Shown piece by piece: positions 1 through 6,270 of a stretch of 7,854 nt of DNA. Numbering within the stretch: position 1 is the stretch's first letter; each line of letters begins with the position of its first letter. Source of the DNA: Polynucleobacter meluiroseus (GTDB taxonomy: Bacteria > Pseudomonadota > Gammaproteobacteria > Burkholderiales > Burkholderiaceae); contig CAMBJN010000063.1 of the NCBI GenBank assembly GCA_945867755.1, forward strand, positions 1-7,854, read 5' to 3'. The translations under genes were made by a program, and so were the position numbers. The notes beneath the pieces were generated by a model. It saw nothing but the letters and a program-made list of their open reading frames with translations. It made no database searches and was not told the DNA's origin.

Positions 1-33
1 ACACGTGAAGGTTACGCTTACATTAAACCCTAA
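1..33 (+). CDS. Possible 3' end of an unidentified gene entering from the left
   Basis: Frame 1 is open from the window edge and gives TREGYAYIKP before a TAA at 31-33. The stop is followed within about 60 bases by a good rho-independent terminator on the same strand, which is where the end of a gene would be expected. Ten residues are too few to name a family. Frame 2 is also open, to a TAG at 56-58, so the frame choice is an inference. Confidence 0.35.
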   Translation, partial: TREGYAYIKP

Positions 34-58
34 TTTGCAATTATCTTTTTTTAAGTAG

Positions 59-82
59 GTGGCTTTACTCCCCTTAAGCCAC
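59..82 (+). other. Hairpin in the 3' untranslated region of the upstream gene
   Basis: GTGGCTT (59-65) and AAGCCAC (76-82) form a perfect 7 bp stem with a 10-base loop. No T run follows, so it is not a terminator by itself. It sits 12 bases before the terminator stem at 95-110. It could stabilise the 3' end of the transcript or belong to a small 3' UTR-derived RNA. Only the pairing is seen; the role is unknown. Confidence 0.35.
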
Positions 83-94
83 TGAAATTTCATA

Positions 95-116
95 ACCACC
101 TTCGGGTGGTTTTTTT
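95..116 (+). terminator. Rho-independent terminator with TTCG tetraloop
   Basis: ACCACC (95-100) pairs perfectly with GGTGGT (105-110) around the very stable TTCG tetraloop closed by C-G. Six T residues follow directly at 111-116. A94 can also pair with T111. It would end rightward transcription from the gene that enters at the left edge of the window. Confidence 0.88.
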
Positions 117-155
117 CTCTTGGGGCGATAGCGTCCGCCTTCTTCGCCAGATGTA

Positions 156-192
156 AAAAAGCCCTCGACTTCAATTTGATCGAGGGCTTTTT
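156..192 (-). terminator. Bidirectional rho-independent terminator downstream of fpr
   Basis: AAAAAGCCCTCGA (156-168) and TCGAGGGCTTTTT (180-192) form a 13 bp stem with an 11-base loop. Read leftward, the GC-rich stem is followed by a run of six T, and it begins about 28 bases after the fpr stop, so it is the fpr terminator. Read rightward, it also has a T-rich tail and backs up the terminator at 95-116. The bases between the two terminators show no clear gene. Confidence 0.88.
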
Positions 193-220
193 CTTTTATC
201 TTTTCTGGAAATGATTATTT

Positions 221-997
221 TTACTTGTCTACAAACGCTCTTTCGTAGACGTAGTCACCCAATCTTCCTGAGCTTGGCGATACATTGAACCCTTTGGCAT
301 CAAGCATTTCTGAGATTTCTTTGAGCATGGCTGGGCTGCCGCAAATCATGCCGCGATCATTCGCTGGATCTAGGGGTGGCAAACCAATGTCCTTGAACAG
401 CTGACCATTTTCAATCGCAGTGGTCAGGCGCCCTGTGTGCTTGAATGCTTCTCTTGTCACTGTTGGGTAGTAGATCAATTTTTCACGAACCATCTCACCC
501 AAGAATTCATCATTGGGCAATTCATTTTTGATGTAATCTTCATAAGCCAATTCGCTGACCAAGCGCACACCATGAATCAACACAACTTTTTCAAAACGTT
601 CATAAGTGTCTGGATCACGGATGATGCTCATGAATGGTGCTAGACCTGTGCCTGTGCTGAACAAGTAAAGGTTCTTACCAGGATTTAAGTCATCAATCAC
701 CAAAGTGCCCACAGACTTTTCGCTGACCAAAATAGGATCACCGACTTTGATGTTTTGTAGGCGTGAGGTCAACGGGCCGTGTTCAACTTTGATGCTTAAG
801 AACTCAAGGTACTCTTCGTAATTTGCACTGGCCACACTGTAGGCTCGCACCAATGGCTTACCCTCAACTTCCAAACCAATCATCAAGAAATGGCCATTGC
901 GAAAGCGCAGGCTTTTGTTTCGAGTGGTTGTGAAACTGAATAAGGTGTCGTTCCAATGCTTCACGCTCAGAACTGTTTCGGTGTTGTAACTGGCCAT
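221..997 (-). CDS. fpr: Ferredoxin/flavodoxin-NADP+ reductase
   Basis: This FAD enzyme passes electrons between NADPH and ferredoxin or flavodoxin in the cytoplasm, supplying reductant for Fe-S assembly, heme or other reductive steps and for oxidative stress defence. The 258-residue length is normal for bacterial FPR. The FAD-binding barrel covers about residues 5-100 with the RxYS motif as RAYS at 51-54. The NADP-binding domain follows, with GTGLAPF at 116-122 and GSPAML at 220-225. The C-terminus YERAFVDK matches the AFVEK-type tail typical of subclass I bacterial FPRs, whose aromatic residue contacts the flavin region. The start at 997 fits the family N-terminus (SVKHWNDTLFSF at 11-22). 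There is no obvious Shine-Dalgarno sequence before it, only A-rich leader. It lies downstream of the aminotransferase on the same strand but about 200 bp away, and its job is general, so a functional link to the catabolic genes is not implied. Confidence 0.94.
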   Translation of the reverse strand: MASYNTETVLSVKHWNDTLFSFTTTRNKSLRFRNGHFLMIGLEVEGKPLVRAYSVASANYEEYLEFLSIKVEHGPLTSRLQNIKVGDPILVSEKSVGTLVIDDLNPGKNLYLFSTGTGLAPFMSIIRDPDTYERFEKVVLIHGVRLVSELAYEDYIKNELPNDEFLGEMVREKLIYYPTVTREAFKHTGRLTTAIENGQLFKDIGLPPLDPANDRGMICGSPAMLKEISEMLDAKGFNVSPSSGRLGDYVYERAFVDK

Positions 998-1018
998 GGT
1001 TTTTGCTGTTTTTCTGCT

Positions 1019-1047
1019 CTAGGTTTCTTCGGTTTCTTGTAACCTAG
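1019..1047 (-). promoter_or_regulatory. Hairpin in the fpr leader
   Basis: On the fpr transcript strand, CTAGGTT (1047-1041) pairs with AACCTAG (1025-1019), a 7 bp stem with a 15-base loop, ending about 21 bases before the fpr ATG. No T run follows, so it is not a terminator. Farther upstream a second inverted repeat, ATCTGA (1084-1089) and TCAGAT (1098-1103), could be a protein-binding site or another stem. I see no convincing sigma-70 promoter in 998-1123; TAAAAT at 1047-1052 on the minus strand is a possible -10 but lacks a good -35. Confidence 0.3.
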
Positions 1048-1123
1048 CATTTTAAACGCTTCAGCGCTCCTTCATCGTTTCTTATCTGATGAGAGGTTCA
1101 GATTGACTAAAAGGTATGGTTGC

Positions 1124-1174
1124 TCACAACAACACATCAACGTCTGCTTTGGTGAGGTATGGTTTTTGTTTCAT
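1124..1174 (-). pseudogene. 16-codon ORF, possible stub of a GlcG/HbpS-family gene
   Basis: Read leftward, ATG at 1174 is preceded by GGAGGAGA (1183-1176), one of the best ribosome binding sites in the window, 22 bases after the aminotransferase stop. The frame gives MKQKPYLTKADVDVLL and then TGA at 1126-1124. From memory, the pattern MKxKPxLTxADV resembles the first residues of GlcG/HbpS heme-binding-like proteins, which are commonly encoded beside glycolate oxidase genes. Those proteins are about 130-150 residues. No later part of the family (for instance the VVDDGGH region) can be found in the following 126 bases in any leftward frame. The simplest reading is a gene reduced to its 5' end by deletion. 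Alternatives are a real micropeptide or a leader peptide for fpr. The family assignment rests on 16 residues and is not certain. Confidence 0.42.
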
Positions 1175-1195
1175 GTCTCCTCCATCCCCAATCTT

Positions 1196-2380
1196 TTAAA
1201 GCAATAAGTCTTGTGCTGCCACAACTCCACTACCTTTTAACTTAATACCAAATGCTTTCATGCCCATCTCACAACCGCTCAAGGCTCCTAGCAAGGCCAA
1301 CTCGTTACAGTCACCCAAGTGACCAACACGGAACATCTTGCCTTTGACTTTGCCAAGACCTGTACCCAAGGAAAGGTTGTATCTTTCGTGAATTAATTTT
1401 CTTAGTTTGTCAGCATCCACGCCTTCTGGCGTTACAACACCCGTCAATACCGGTGAATAAACAGCTGGGTCTTTACATTGAACTTCCAATCCCCACCCTT
1501 CCACTGCGGCACGACATGCTTTGGCCAAACGCTGATGGCGTGCAAAGACATTGTCTAGACCTTCAGTCAAAATCATGTCCAAGGCTTCATGCAAACCGTA
1601 CAACAAGTTGGTGGATGGCGTGGTTGGCCAGTAGCCAGTTTTATTGGATTCTATGATTTCGTCCCACGCCCAAAATGCTTTTGGTAATTTAGCTGTTTTA
1701 TTAGCTTCCAAGGCTTTAGGAGATAAGGCATTGAAACCCAAACCTGGTGGCAACATCAAACCTTTTTGTGAGCCACTCACTGTCACATCAACGCCCCACT
1801 CATCATGACGGTAATCAGCAGATCCCAAACCTGAAATCGTATCCACCATCAACAAAGCAGGATGCTTGGCTGCATCCATGGCTTTTCTGACGGCCACAAT
1901 ATTAGAAGTAACGCCTGTGGATGTTTCGTTGTGAACCACACACACGGCTTTGATTTGGTGTGATGTGTCAGCTTTTAAACGCTCTTCGATCATGGCTGCA
2001 TCCACACCATAGCGCCAACCTTCTGTACCTGGCTTACCTAAGAATTCTGTTTTGATGCCCAATCGATCAGCCAGTTTTTGCCATAATGTCGCGAACTGAC
2101 CAGTTTCATACATCAACACGAGATCGCCAGCGGACAAAGTATTGACCAAAGCGGCTTCCCAAGCACCAGTTCCTGATGATGGATAGATGATCACAGGATG
2201 CTTGGTCTTGAAAATCTTTTGCATGTCAGCCAATAACTTCAGGCCTAACTGACCAAACTCAGGACCGCGATGGTCGATGGTTTGGAAGCTGATCGCTCTT
2301 AATACACGTGCTGGCGCAGGGCTTGGGCCTGGAATGTGCAAAAAGTGGCGTCCAGATGAATGATTATCAAGTTTTAACAT
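1196..2380 (-). CDS. Class V aminotransferase, serine/alanine-glyoxylate aminotransferase type
   Basis: This PLP enzyme probably moves an amino group from serine, alanine or aspartate to glyoxylate or a related 2-oxoacid in the cytoplasm. Counting from ATG at 2380 (394 residues), family features are IPGPS at 16-20, TIDHRGPEF at 34-42, SGTGAWEAA at 69-77 (phosphate-binding loop), HNETSTG at 150-156, the PLP-ring aspartate D180 in MVDTISGLG, the Schiff-base lysine K206 in SGSQKG, and R351 in FRVGHLGD, which should bind the substrate carboxylate. A GTG at 2392 would add four residues. The ATG is preferred because MLKLDNHSSGRHF matches the usual family start and GAGTGAGA lies just upstream. The gene diverges from the GntR regulator, so it is probably under its control. 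The closest characterised relatives include serine-glyoxylate aminotransferase and the aspartate-glyoxylate enzyme BhcA; the amino donor cannot be decided here. Confidence 0.9.
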   Translation of the reverse strand: MLKLDNHSSGRHFLHIPGPSPAPARVLRAISFQTIDHRGPEFGQLGLKLLADMQKIFKTKHPVIIYPSSGTGAWEAALVNTLSAGDLVLMYETGQFATLWQKLADRLGIKTEFLGKPGTEGWRYGVDAAMIEERLKADTSHQIKAVCVVHNETSTGVTSNIVAVRKAMDAAKHPALLMVDTISGLGSADYRHDEWGVDVTVSGSQKGLMLPPGLGFNALSPKALEANKTAKLPKAFWAWDEIIESNKTGYWPTTPSTNLLYGLHEALDMILTEGLDNVFARHQRLAKACRAAVEGWGLEVQCKDPAVYSPVLTGVVTPEGVDADKLRKLIHERYNLSLGTGLGKVKGKMFRVGHLGDCNELALLGALSGCEMGMKAFGIKLKGSGVVAAQDLLL

Positions 2381-2440
2381 GGTTGGTCTCACTCGGTTTT
2401 ATTGTTAGTCGTTACGAAAGTGTAAGTCATTTTTCGATAA

Positions 2441-2460
2441 TTTGCATTTTTGTATGCAAA
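2441..2460. repeat. 20 bp palindrome, candidate regulator site
   Basis: TTTGCAT (2441-2447) and ATGCAAA (2454-2460) are perfect inverted arms of 7 bases around a 6-base spacer. The site lies 61 bases upstream of the aminotransferase ATG and 121 upstream of gntR. No T run makes it a terminator in a useful place, so a dimeric DNA-binding protein is the more likely user. It overlaps the first TGTATRCAAAAA copy. Confidence 0.45.
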
Positions 2461-2462
2461 AA
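2451..2462 (+). promoter_or_regulatory. Candidate GntR operator, copy 1 (TGTATGCAAAAA)
   Basis: TGTATGCAAAAA here recurs as TGTATACAAAAA at 2557-2568 with one difference, in the same orientation. Both are followed closely by AGG. The 106 bp distance is close to ten helical turns, so both copies would face the same side of the DNA. It does not match the classic FadR-type GTNNNAC spacing. Assignment to the adjacent GntR protein is an inference from position. Confidence 0.4.
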
Positions 2463-2556
2463 ATATAGGCTATGACTTTCCCTATAGTGGTAAATACTAG
2501 GCAAATAATAGGTTTTTTGCACTTCTTTTTAAAATCTCTATCGGTTATATTAAATG

Positions 2557-2568
2557 TGTATACAAAAA
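2557..2568 (+). promoter_or_regulatory. Candidate GntR operator, copy 2 (TGTATACAAAAA)
   Basis: This copy starts with the perfect 8 bp palindrome TGTATACA (2557-2564) and ends 12 bases before the gntR ATG, just downstream of the possible -10 TATATT at 2546-2551. A regulator bound here would block transcription start or elongation of its own gene, so autoregulation is the natural reading. Its last bases overlap the weak ribosome binding region (ATAGG, 2568-2572). Confidence 0.45.
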
Positions 2569-2580
2569 TAGGTTTTCTTG

Positions 2581-3267
2581 ATGGCATCCATTATTCAGTT
2601 AAATTCGCAAAATTTGCACGAAATCACTTTCCAGAAGCTACGCGGCTTATTGGTTGAGGGTGCGATTGCTCCTGGCAGCAAATTGAACGAGCGCGAACTG
2701 GCCGAGCAGCTGAATGTGTCCCGCACCCCTATTCGTGAAGCCATCAGACGTTTAGCGGCTGATGGTTTGGTTGAATTGATCGCCAATCGAGGCGCGATTG
2801 CGGTTCAGCTAAACAAAGAGGATGTGATCAACACATTTGATGTTATTGCCAATCTTGAGGGTTACTCTGGGGAGTTGGCCGCTCAAAACATCACAGATGC
2901 TGCCCTCTCCGAATTAGAGGCCATGCATTATGAAATGATGGCTTCTTATGCACGCCGTGACTTATCGAGCTATTACAGACTGAATTTAAAAATACACAAT
3001 GCCATCAATCAAGCGGCGGCCAATCCTGTTTTGAGTCAGCTGTTCATGCAAGTCAATGCCCGTATTGAGGCTTTGCGCTTCCGCTCGAACCAAGACGAAG
3101 TGAAATGGGGAAAAGCTGTGGGCGAGCACCAAGAGATGATTGATGCACTCAAAGCGCGAGACAGTGTGCGCATGAGACAAGTCATGATGAATCACGTGAT
3201 GAATAAACGTGATGTGGTGATTCAGTTGATGGATTCAGAAAGCTTATCTCAGTCAGTCAAAGCATGA
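2581..3267 (+). CDS. GntR-family transcriptional regulator with FCD ligand domain
   Basis: A cytoplasmic dimeric regulator expected to bind a small carboxylate and control the divergent genes around it. Counting from ATG at 2581 (228 residues), a winged helix-turn-helix covers about residues 14-77, with the GntR signature LNERELAEQLNVSRTPIREA at 35-54 and the wing ending near ANRGAIAV. An all-helical FCD domain follows (about 83-212), with histidines H139, H183 and H205 at positions like those that bind a metal in this domain. Length is usual for the FadR subgroup, to which GlcC, LldR and PdhR belong. A TTG directly before the ATG (2578) could add one residue; ATG is the likelier start. The ribosome binding site is weak (ATAGG). 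The last four bases overlap the start of the next gene as ATGA, so the two are co-transcribed and translationally coupled. The effector cannot be read from the sequence; the neighbours suggest a 2-hydroxy- or 2-oxoacid. Confidence 0.93.
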   Translation: MASIIQLNSQNLHEITFQKLRGLLVEGAIAPGSKLNERELAEQLNVSRTPIREAIRRLAADGLVELIANRGAIAVQLNKEDVINTFDVIANLEGYSGELAAQNITDAALSELEAMHYEMMASYARRDLSSYYRLNLKIHNAINQAAANPVLSQLFMQVNARIEALRFRSNQDEVKWGKAVGEHQEMIDALKARDSVRMRQVMMNHVMNKRDVVIQLMDSESLSQSVKA

Positions 3268-6200
3268 ACAAGCCACTCGCCTACCAAGAAGTCATGATCG
3301 ACACCCAGTTTTTAGCCAAACGGTTAGAAACTGAAACCTCCGGTGAAGTGATGACAGACATGGTTAGCCGTGGGCGCTATGCCACTGATGCATCGATTTA
3401 CCAAACCATGCCGGTTGCAGTCTTTGTGCCAAAAACTGCACAAGACATTATTTCTGCCATTCAAATAGCCGCTGATCTTGGTGTGCCAGTATTGCCTCGC
3501 GGCGGTGGCACAAGTCAATGTGGTCAAACCACAGGCCCTGCATTGGTGATTGATAACAGCAAATATTTCAGAAATATTTTAGATATCAATCTTGAGCAAG
3601 GTTATGTGGATGTTCAGCCAGGCATTGTGCTTGACCACTTGAACGCTACCCTAAAAAAACACCAGCTTTGGTATCCGGTCGATGTATCGACCGGAGCACA
3701 AGCAACCATTGGCGGCATGGCAGGTAATAACTCCTGCGGCAGTCGATCGATTGCGTATGGCAACATGGTTCACAACGTCTTGGGCGTTGATGCTTGGTTG
3801 GCGAATGGTCAAGAGGCTTCATTTGGCTTGATGAAAAATGCCACGGGTAAAGCTTTGGAGCTTGGTCAATTTGTGCAATCACTGGCTCATCAGCATCAAG
3901 CAGAAATTGAAGCAAAGTGGCCCAAGGTGATGCGCAGGGTTGCGGGTTACAACTTAGACATATTCAATAATCAAAGTGAGCGCCCGTACACGCAAGATGG
4001 TCAAGTGAACTTGGCACATCTGTTGGTGGGCAGCGAAGGCAGCTTGGCCTATTACAAACAGTTGCGCCTGGCACTCTCTCCATTACCAAAGCACAAGACT
4101 TTGGGGGTGGTTAACTTCACCAGCTTCTATAAAGCCATGGACAGCGCGCAGCACATCGTTAAATTAAAGCCATCTGCCGTTGAATTGGTCGATCGGACCA
4201 TGATTGATTTATCACGCAGCAACCCTGCTTTTAAATCAGTGATTGAAACGGCTTTGATTGATGTGGCAGGCAAAACACCAGAAGCTATTTTATTGGTGGA
4301 GTTCTCTGGTGAAGAGTTGGCCCCTCTTGAGAAAAAAGTAAAAGACTTGGTCAGCTTGATGGCTGACTTGGGCCACCCAGGCTGCGTGGTGGAGATGATC
4401 CACGCAGAGTCTCAAAAGAATTTATGGGAAGTTCGTAAAGCAGGCTTGAACATCATGATGAGCTTAAAAGGTGATGGCAAGCCAGTGAGCTTCATTGAAG
4501 ACTGCGCTGTTCCATTGGAGAGTCTGGCTGAATACACCCAAGATCTCACGGAAGTTTTTGCAAAGTATGGTTCACGCGGCACATGGTATGCCCATGCATC
4601 AGTGGGCACCCTGCACGTTCGTCCAATTTTAGATATGCGTCGCGGTGGCGCAAAGAAGATGCGTGCAATTGCTGAAGAGGCTGCAGCATTGGTCAAGCGC
4701 TACAAGGGTGCTTTCAGCGGCGAGCACGGCGATGGCATCTGTCGTGGCGAATGGATCCAGTGGCAATTTGGACCAAAGCTCACTGAAGCTTTGGGTGAAA
4801 TCAAACATGCTTTTGACCCAAATAATTTATTCAATCCAGGTAAGATCATCAATCCCCCCAAGATGGATGATGAATCCTTGTTCAGATTCCCTCAAACCTA
4901 CCGCGTGATTCCACTGAAGACCTCTTTGGACTGGTCAAGCTGGGATGTACAAAATGATCCGGTGACTGAAGAAACCACAGCGCCCGGAACAGGTGATGAC
5001 CCGAGCGGTGGTTTTGCAAAAGCTGTAGAGATGTGTAACAACAATGGTCATTGTCGGAAGTTTGATGCGGGCACCATGTGCCCTAGTTATCGAGTGACTC
5101 GTGATGAGAAGCATCTGACCAGGGGTCGCGCCAATACATTGCGTTTGGCCCTATCCAATCAATTGGGCAAGGATGCATTCTTGTCCGAAGAAGTCAAAGA
5201 AGCTTTTGATTTATGTGTCAGCTGTAAAGGATGTAAACGTGAGTGCCCTACGGGCGTTGATATGGCAAAAATGAAGATTGAGTATTTGAGTCATTACAAA
5301 CAATCTCATGGTTGGACTCTCAGAGATCGTTTGATCGCTCACTTACCACGTTACTCTCATCACATTGCAGCCATCCCTGGCTTGGTATTTTTGTTGAACT
5401 TAAGAAATAAGATTCCTGGTCTGGCTCTTTTGGGTGAAAAGATCACGCAAATATCTGCCAAACGCAGCCTGCCCACTTGGCGTCGCGATACAGCGTGGCG
5501 TTCAATGATTGGCAGCACTGAAGAGGCTTTATTCACCAGCGCTAAACCAGTGGTTTTGTGGGCAGATACTTTCAATGGTTGTTTTGAGACAGAAAATATC
5601 AAAGCTGCAGTCAATGTGCTTGAGGCCAGTGGGTACACCGTCCACATTCCTCAGAAAAAACAAGGTCACTATTGCTGTGGTAGAACTTATTTGGCCAGCG
5701 GCATGGTGAATGAGGCTCGTGCCAGCGCACAAGAATTATTAGATGCCTTTACGCGCTACACAGAGAAAAATATTCCGATCATTGGTTTAGAGCCTTCATG
5801 TATTTTGACCTTGCGCGATGAATTTTTAGTGATGGGCTTGGGTGACTCAGCAAAGACTTTGGCCAAAGGCAGTCAGACCTTTGAAGAGTTCTTAGTGGCA
5901 GAGGCAACAGCCGGTCGGTTTGCTCCGAAATTAAAAGCCTGTGATCAACAAATTTTATTGCATGGCCATTGCCATCAAAAATCATTTGATGCGGTCAAAC
6001 CAATCATTGCTTTACTCAAAATGATCCCACAGGCTCAACCACAACTGATTGAGTCTTCCTGCTGCGGTATGGCGGGTAGCTTTGGCTATGAGAGCGAACA
6101 CCATCAAGTGTCATTACAAATGGCAGAGCTGCAATTACTCCCTGCGATTCGCCAAGCCCCTAACGCCATCGTATTGGCTGATGGCTCCAGCTGCCGACAT

Positions 6201-6269
6201 CAAATCAAAGATGGCGCCAACAGAGAAGCTTTGCACGTGGCACGTATTTTAGAGATGCACTTGGAATAA
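3264..6269 (+). CDS. FAD-linked and Fe-S D-2-hydroxyacid dehydrogenase, one-piece GlcD/GlpC-type fusion (YdiJ-like)
   Basis: This 1001-residue protein joins a flavin dehydrogenase half to an electron-transfer half. The FAD-binding PCMH domain (about 45-275) has PRGGGTSQCGQ at 78-88, GGMAGNNSCGS at 150-160 and LVGSEGSLA at 254-262. The FAD-oxidase C domain (about 280-530) has HASVGTLHVRP at 444-454 and the hallmark GEHGDG at 486-491. The Fe-S part has cysteines 591, 597 and 606, then C651/C654/C657/C661 in CxxCxxCxxxCP. Two cysteine-rich CCG domains follow: C773, C804-C805, C846 and C903, C933-C934, C977. It resembles E. coli YdiJ, a D-2-hydroxyglutarate dehydrogenase-type enzyme, and the fused equivalent of glycolate or D-lactate oxidase subunits. 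It would oxidise a D-2-hydroxyacid and pass electrons towards the quinone pool. There is no signal peptide or convincing membrane span; peripheral membrane attachment is likely. The ATGA overlap with gntR fixes the start. M11 is a less likely alternative. Exact substrate is open. Confidence 0.92.
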   Translation: MNKPLAYQEVMIDTQFLAKRLETETSGEVMTDMVSRGRYATDASIYQTMPVAVFVPKTAQDIISAIQIAADLGVPVLPRGGGTSQCGQTTGPALVIDNSKYFRNILDINLEQGYVDVQPGIVLDHLNATLKKHQLWYPVDVSTGAQATIGGMAGNNSCGSRSIAYGNMVHNVLGVDAWLANGQEASFGLMKNATGKALELGQFVQSLAHQHQAEIEAKWPKVMRRVAGYNLDIFNNQSERPYTQDGQVNLAHLLVGSEGSLAYYKQLRLALSPLPKHKTLGVVNFTSFYKAMDSAQHIVKLKPSAVELVDRTMIDLSRSNPAFKSVIETALIDVAGKTPEAILLVEFSGEELAPLEKKVKDLVSLMADLGHPGCVVEMIHAESQKNLWEVRKAGLNIMMSLKGDGKPVSFIEDCAVPLESLAEYTQDLTEVFAKYGSRGTWYAHASVGTLHVRPILDMRRGGAKKMRAIAEEAAALVKRYKGAFSGEHGDGICRGEWIQWQFGPKLTEALGEIKHAFDPNNLFNPGKIINPPKMDDESLFRFPQTYRVIPLKTSLDWSSWDVQNDPVTEETTAPGTGDDPSGGFAKAVEMCNNNGHCRKFDAGTMCPSYRVTRDEKHLTRGRANTLRLALSNQLGKDAFLSEEVKEAFDLCVSCKGCKRECPTGVDMAKMKIEYLSHYKQSHGWTLRDRLIAHLPRYSHHIAAIPGLVFLLNLRNKIPGLALLGEKITQISAKRSLPTWRRDTAWRSMIGSTEEALFTSAKPVVLWADTFNGCFETENIKAAVNVLEASGYTVHIPQKKQGHYCCGRTYLASGMVNEARASAQELLDAFTRYTEKNIPIIGLEPSCILTLRDEFLVMGLGDSAKTLAKGSQTFEEFLVAEATAGRFAPKLKACDQQILLHGHCHQKSFDAVKPIIALLKMIPQAQPQLIESSCCGMAGSFGYESEHHQVSLQMAELQLLPAIRQAPNAIVLADGSSCRHQIKDGANREALHVARILEMHLE

Positions 6270-6270
6270 G

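Larger units (their letters stand above)
2381..2580. promoter_or_regulatory. Divergent control region between the aminotransferase and gntR
   Basis: This 200 bp AT-rich spacer must hold the promoters for both directions. It contains several symmetric elements listed separately, plus GCAAA (2501-2505) and TTTGC (2516-2520) as another inverted pair. AATAGGTTTT occurs at 2508-2516 (with one extra upstream A) and again at 2567-2576. Possible rightward -10 elements include TATATT at 2546-2551, with a mediocre -35 (TTCTTT, 2523-2528) 17 bases upstream. A leftward -10 could be TATATT at 2467-2462. None of the promoter hexamer pairs is strong, which suits activator-dependent or tightly regulated expression. 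Short open frames here are AT-rich chance frames. Confidence 0.6.

Noticed and set aside
968..1051. Lysine-rich 27-codon leftward frame starting MLGYKKPKKPRAEK and overlapping the fpr start
   Set aside because: No ribosome binding site at a usable distance (GGAG is too far upstream), and it runs out of frame into the well-supported fpr gene. Its content follows from the A-rich leader.
2405..2587. Short minus-strand open frame (60 codons) covering the divergent spacer
   Set aside because: Its composition is that of translated AT-rich DNA (Lys, Ile, Phe), it covers the likely promoters, and it has no family resemblance or ribosome binding site.
2472..2657. Short plus-strand open frame (61 codons) from the spacer into gntR
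   Set aside because: It overlaps the GntR N-terminus in another frame; the GntR frame has a clear winged helix-turn-helix and this one has nothing.
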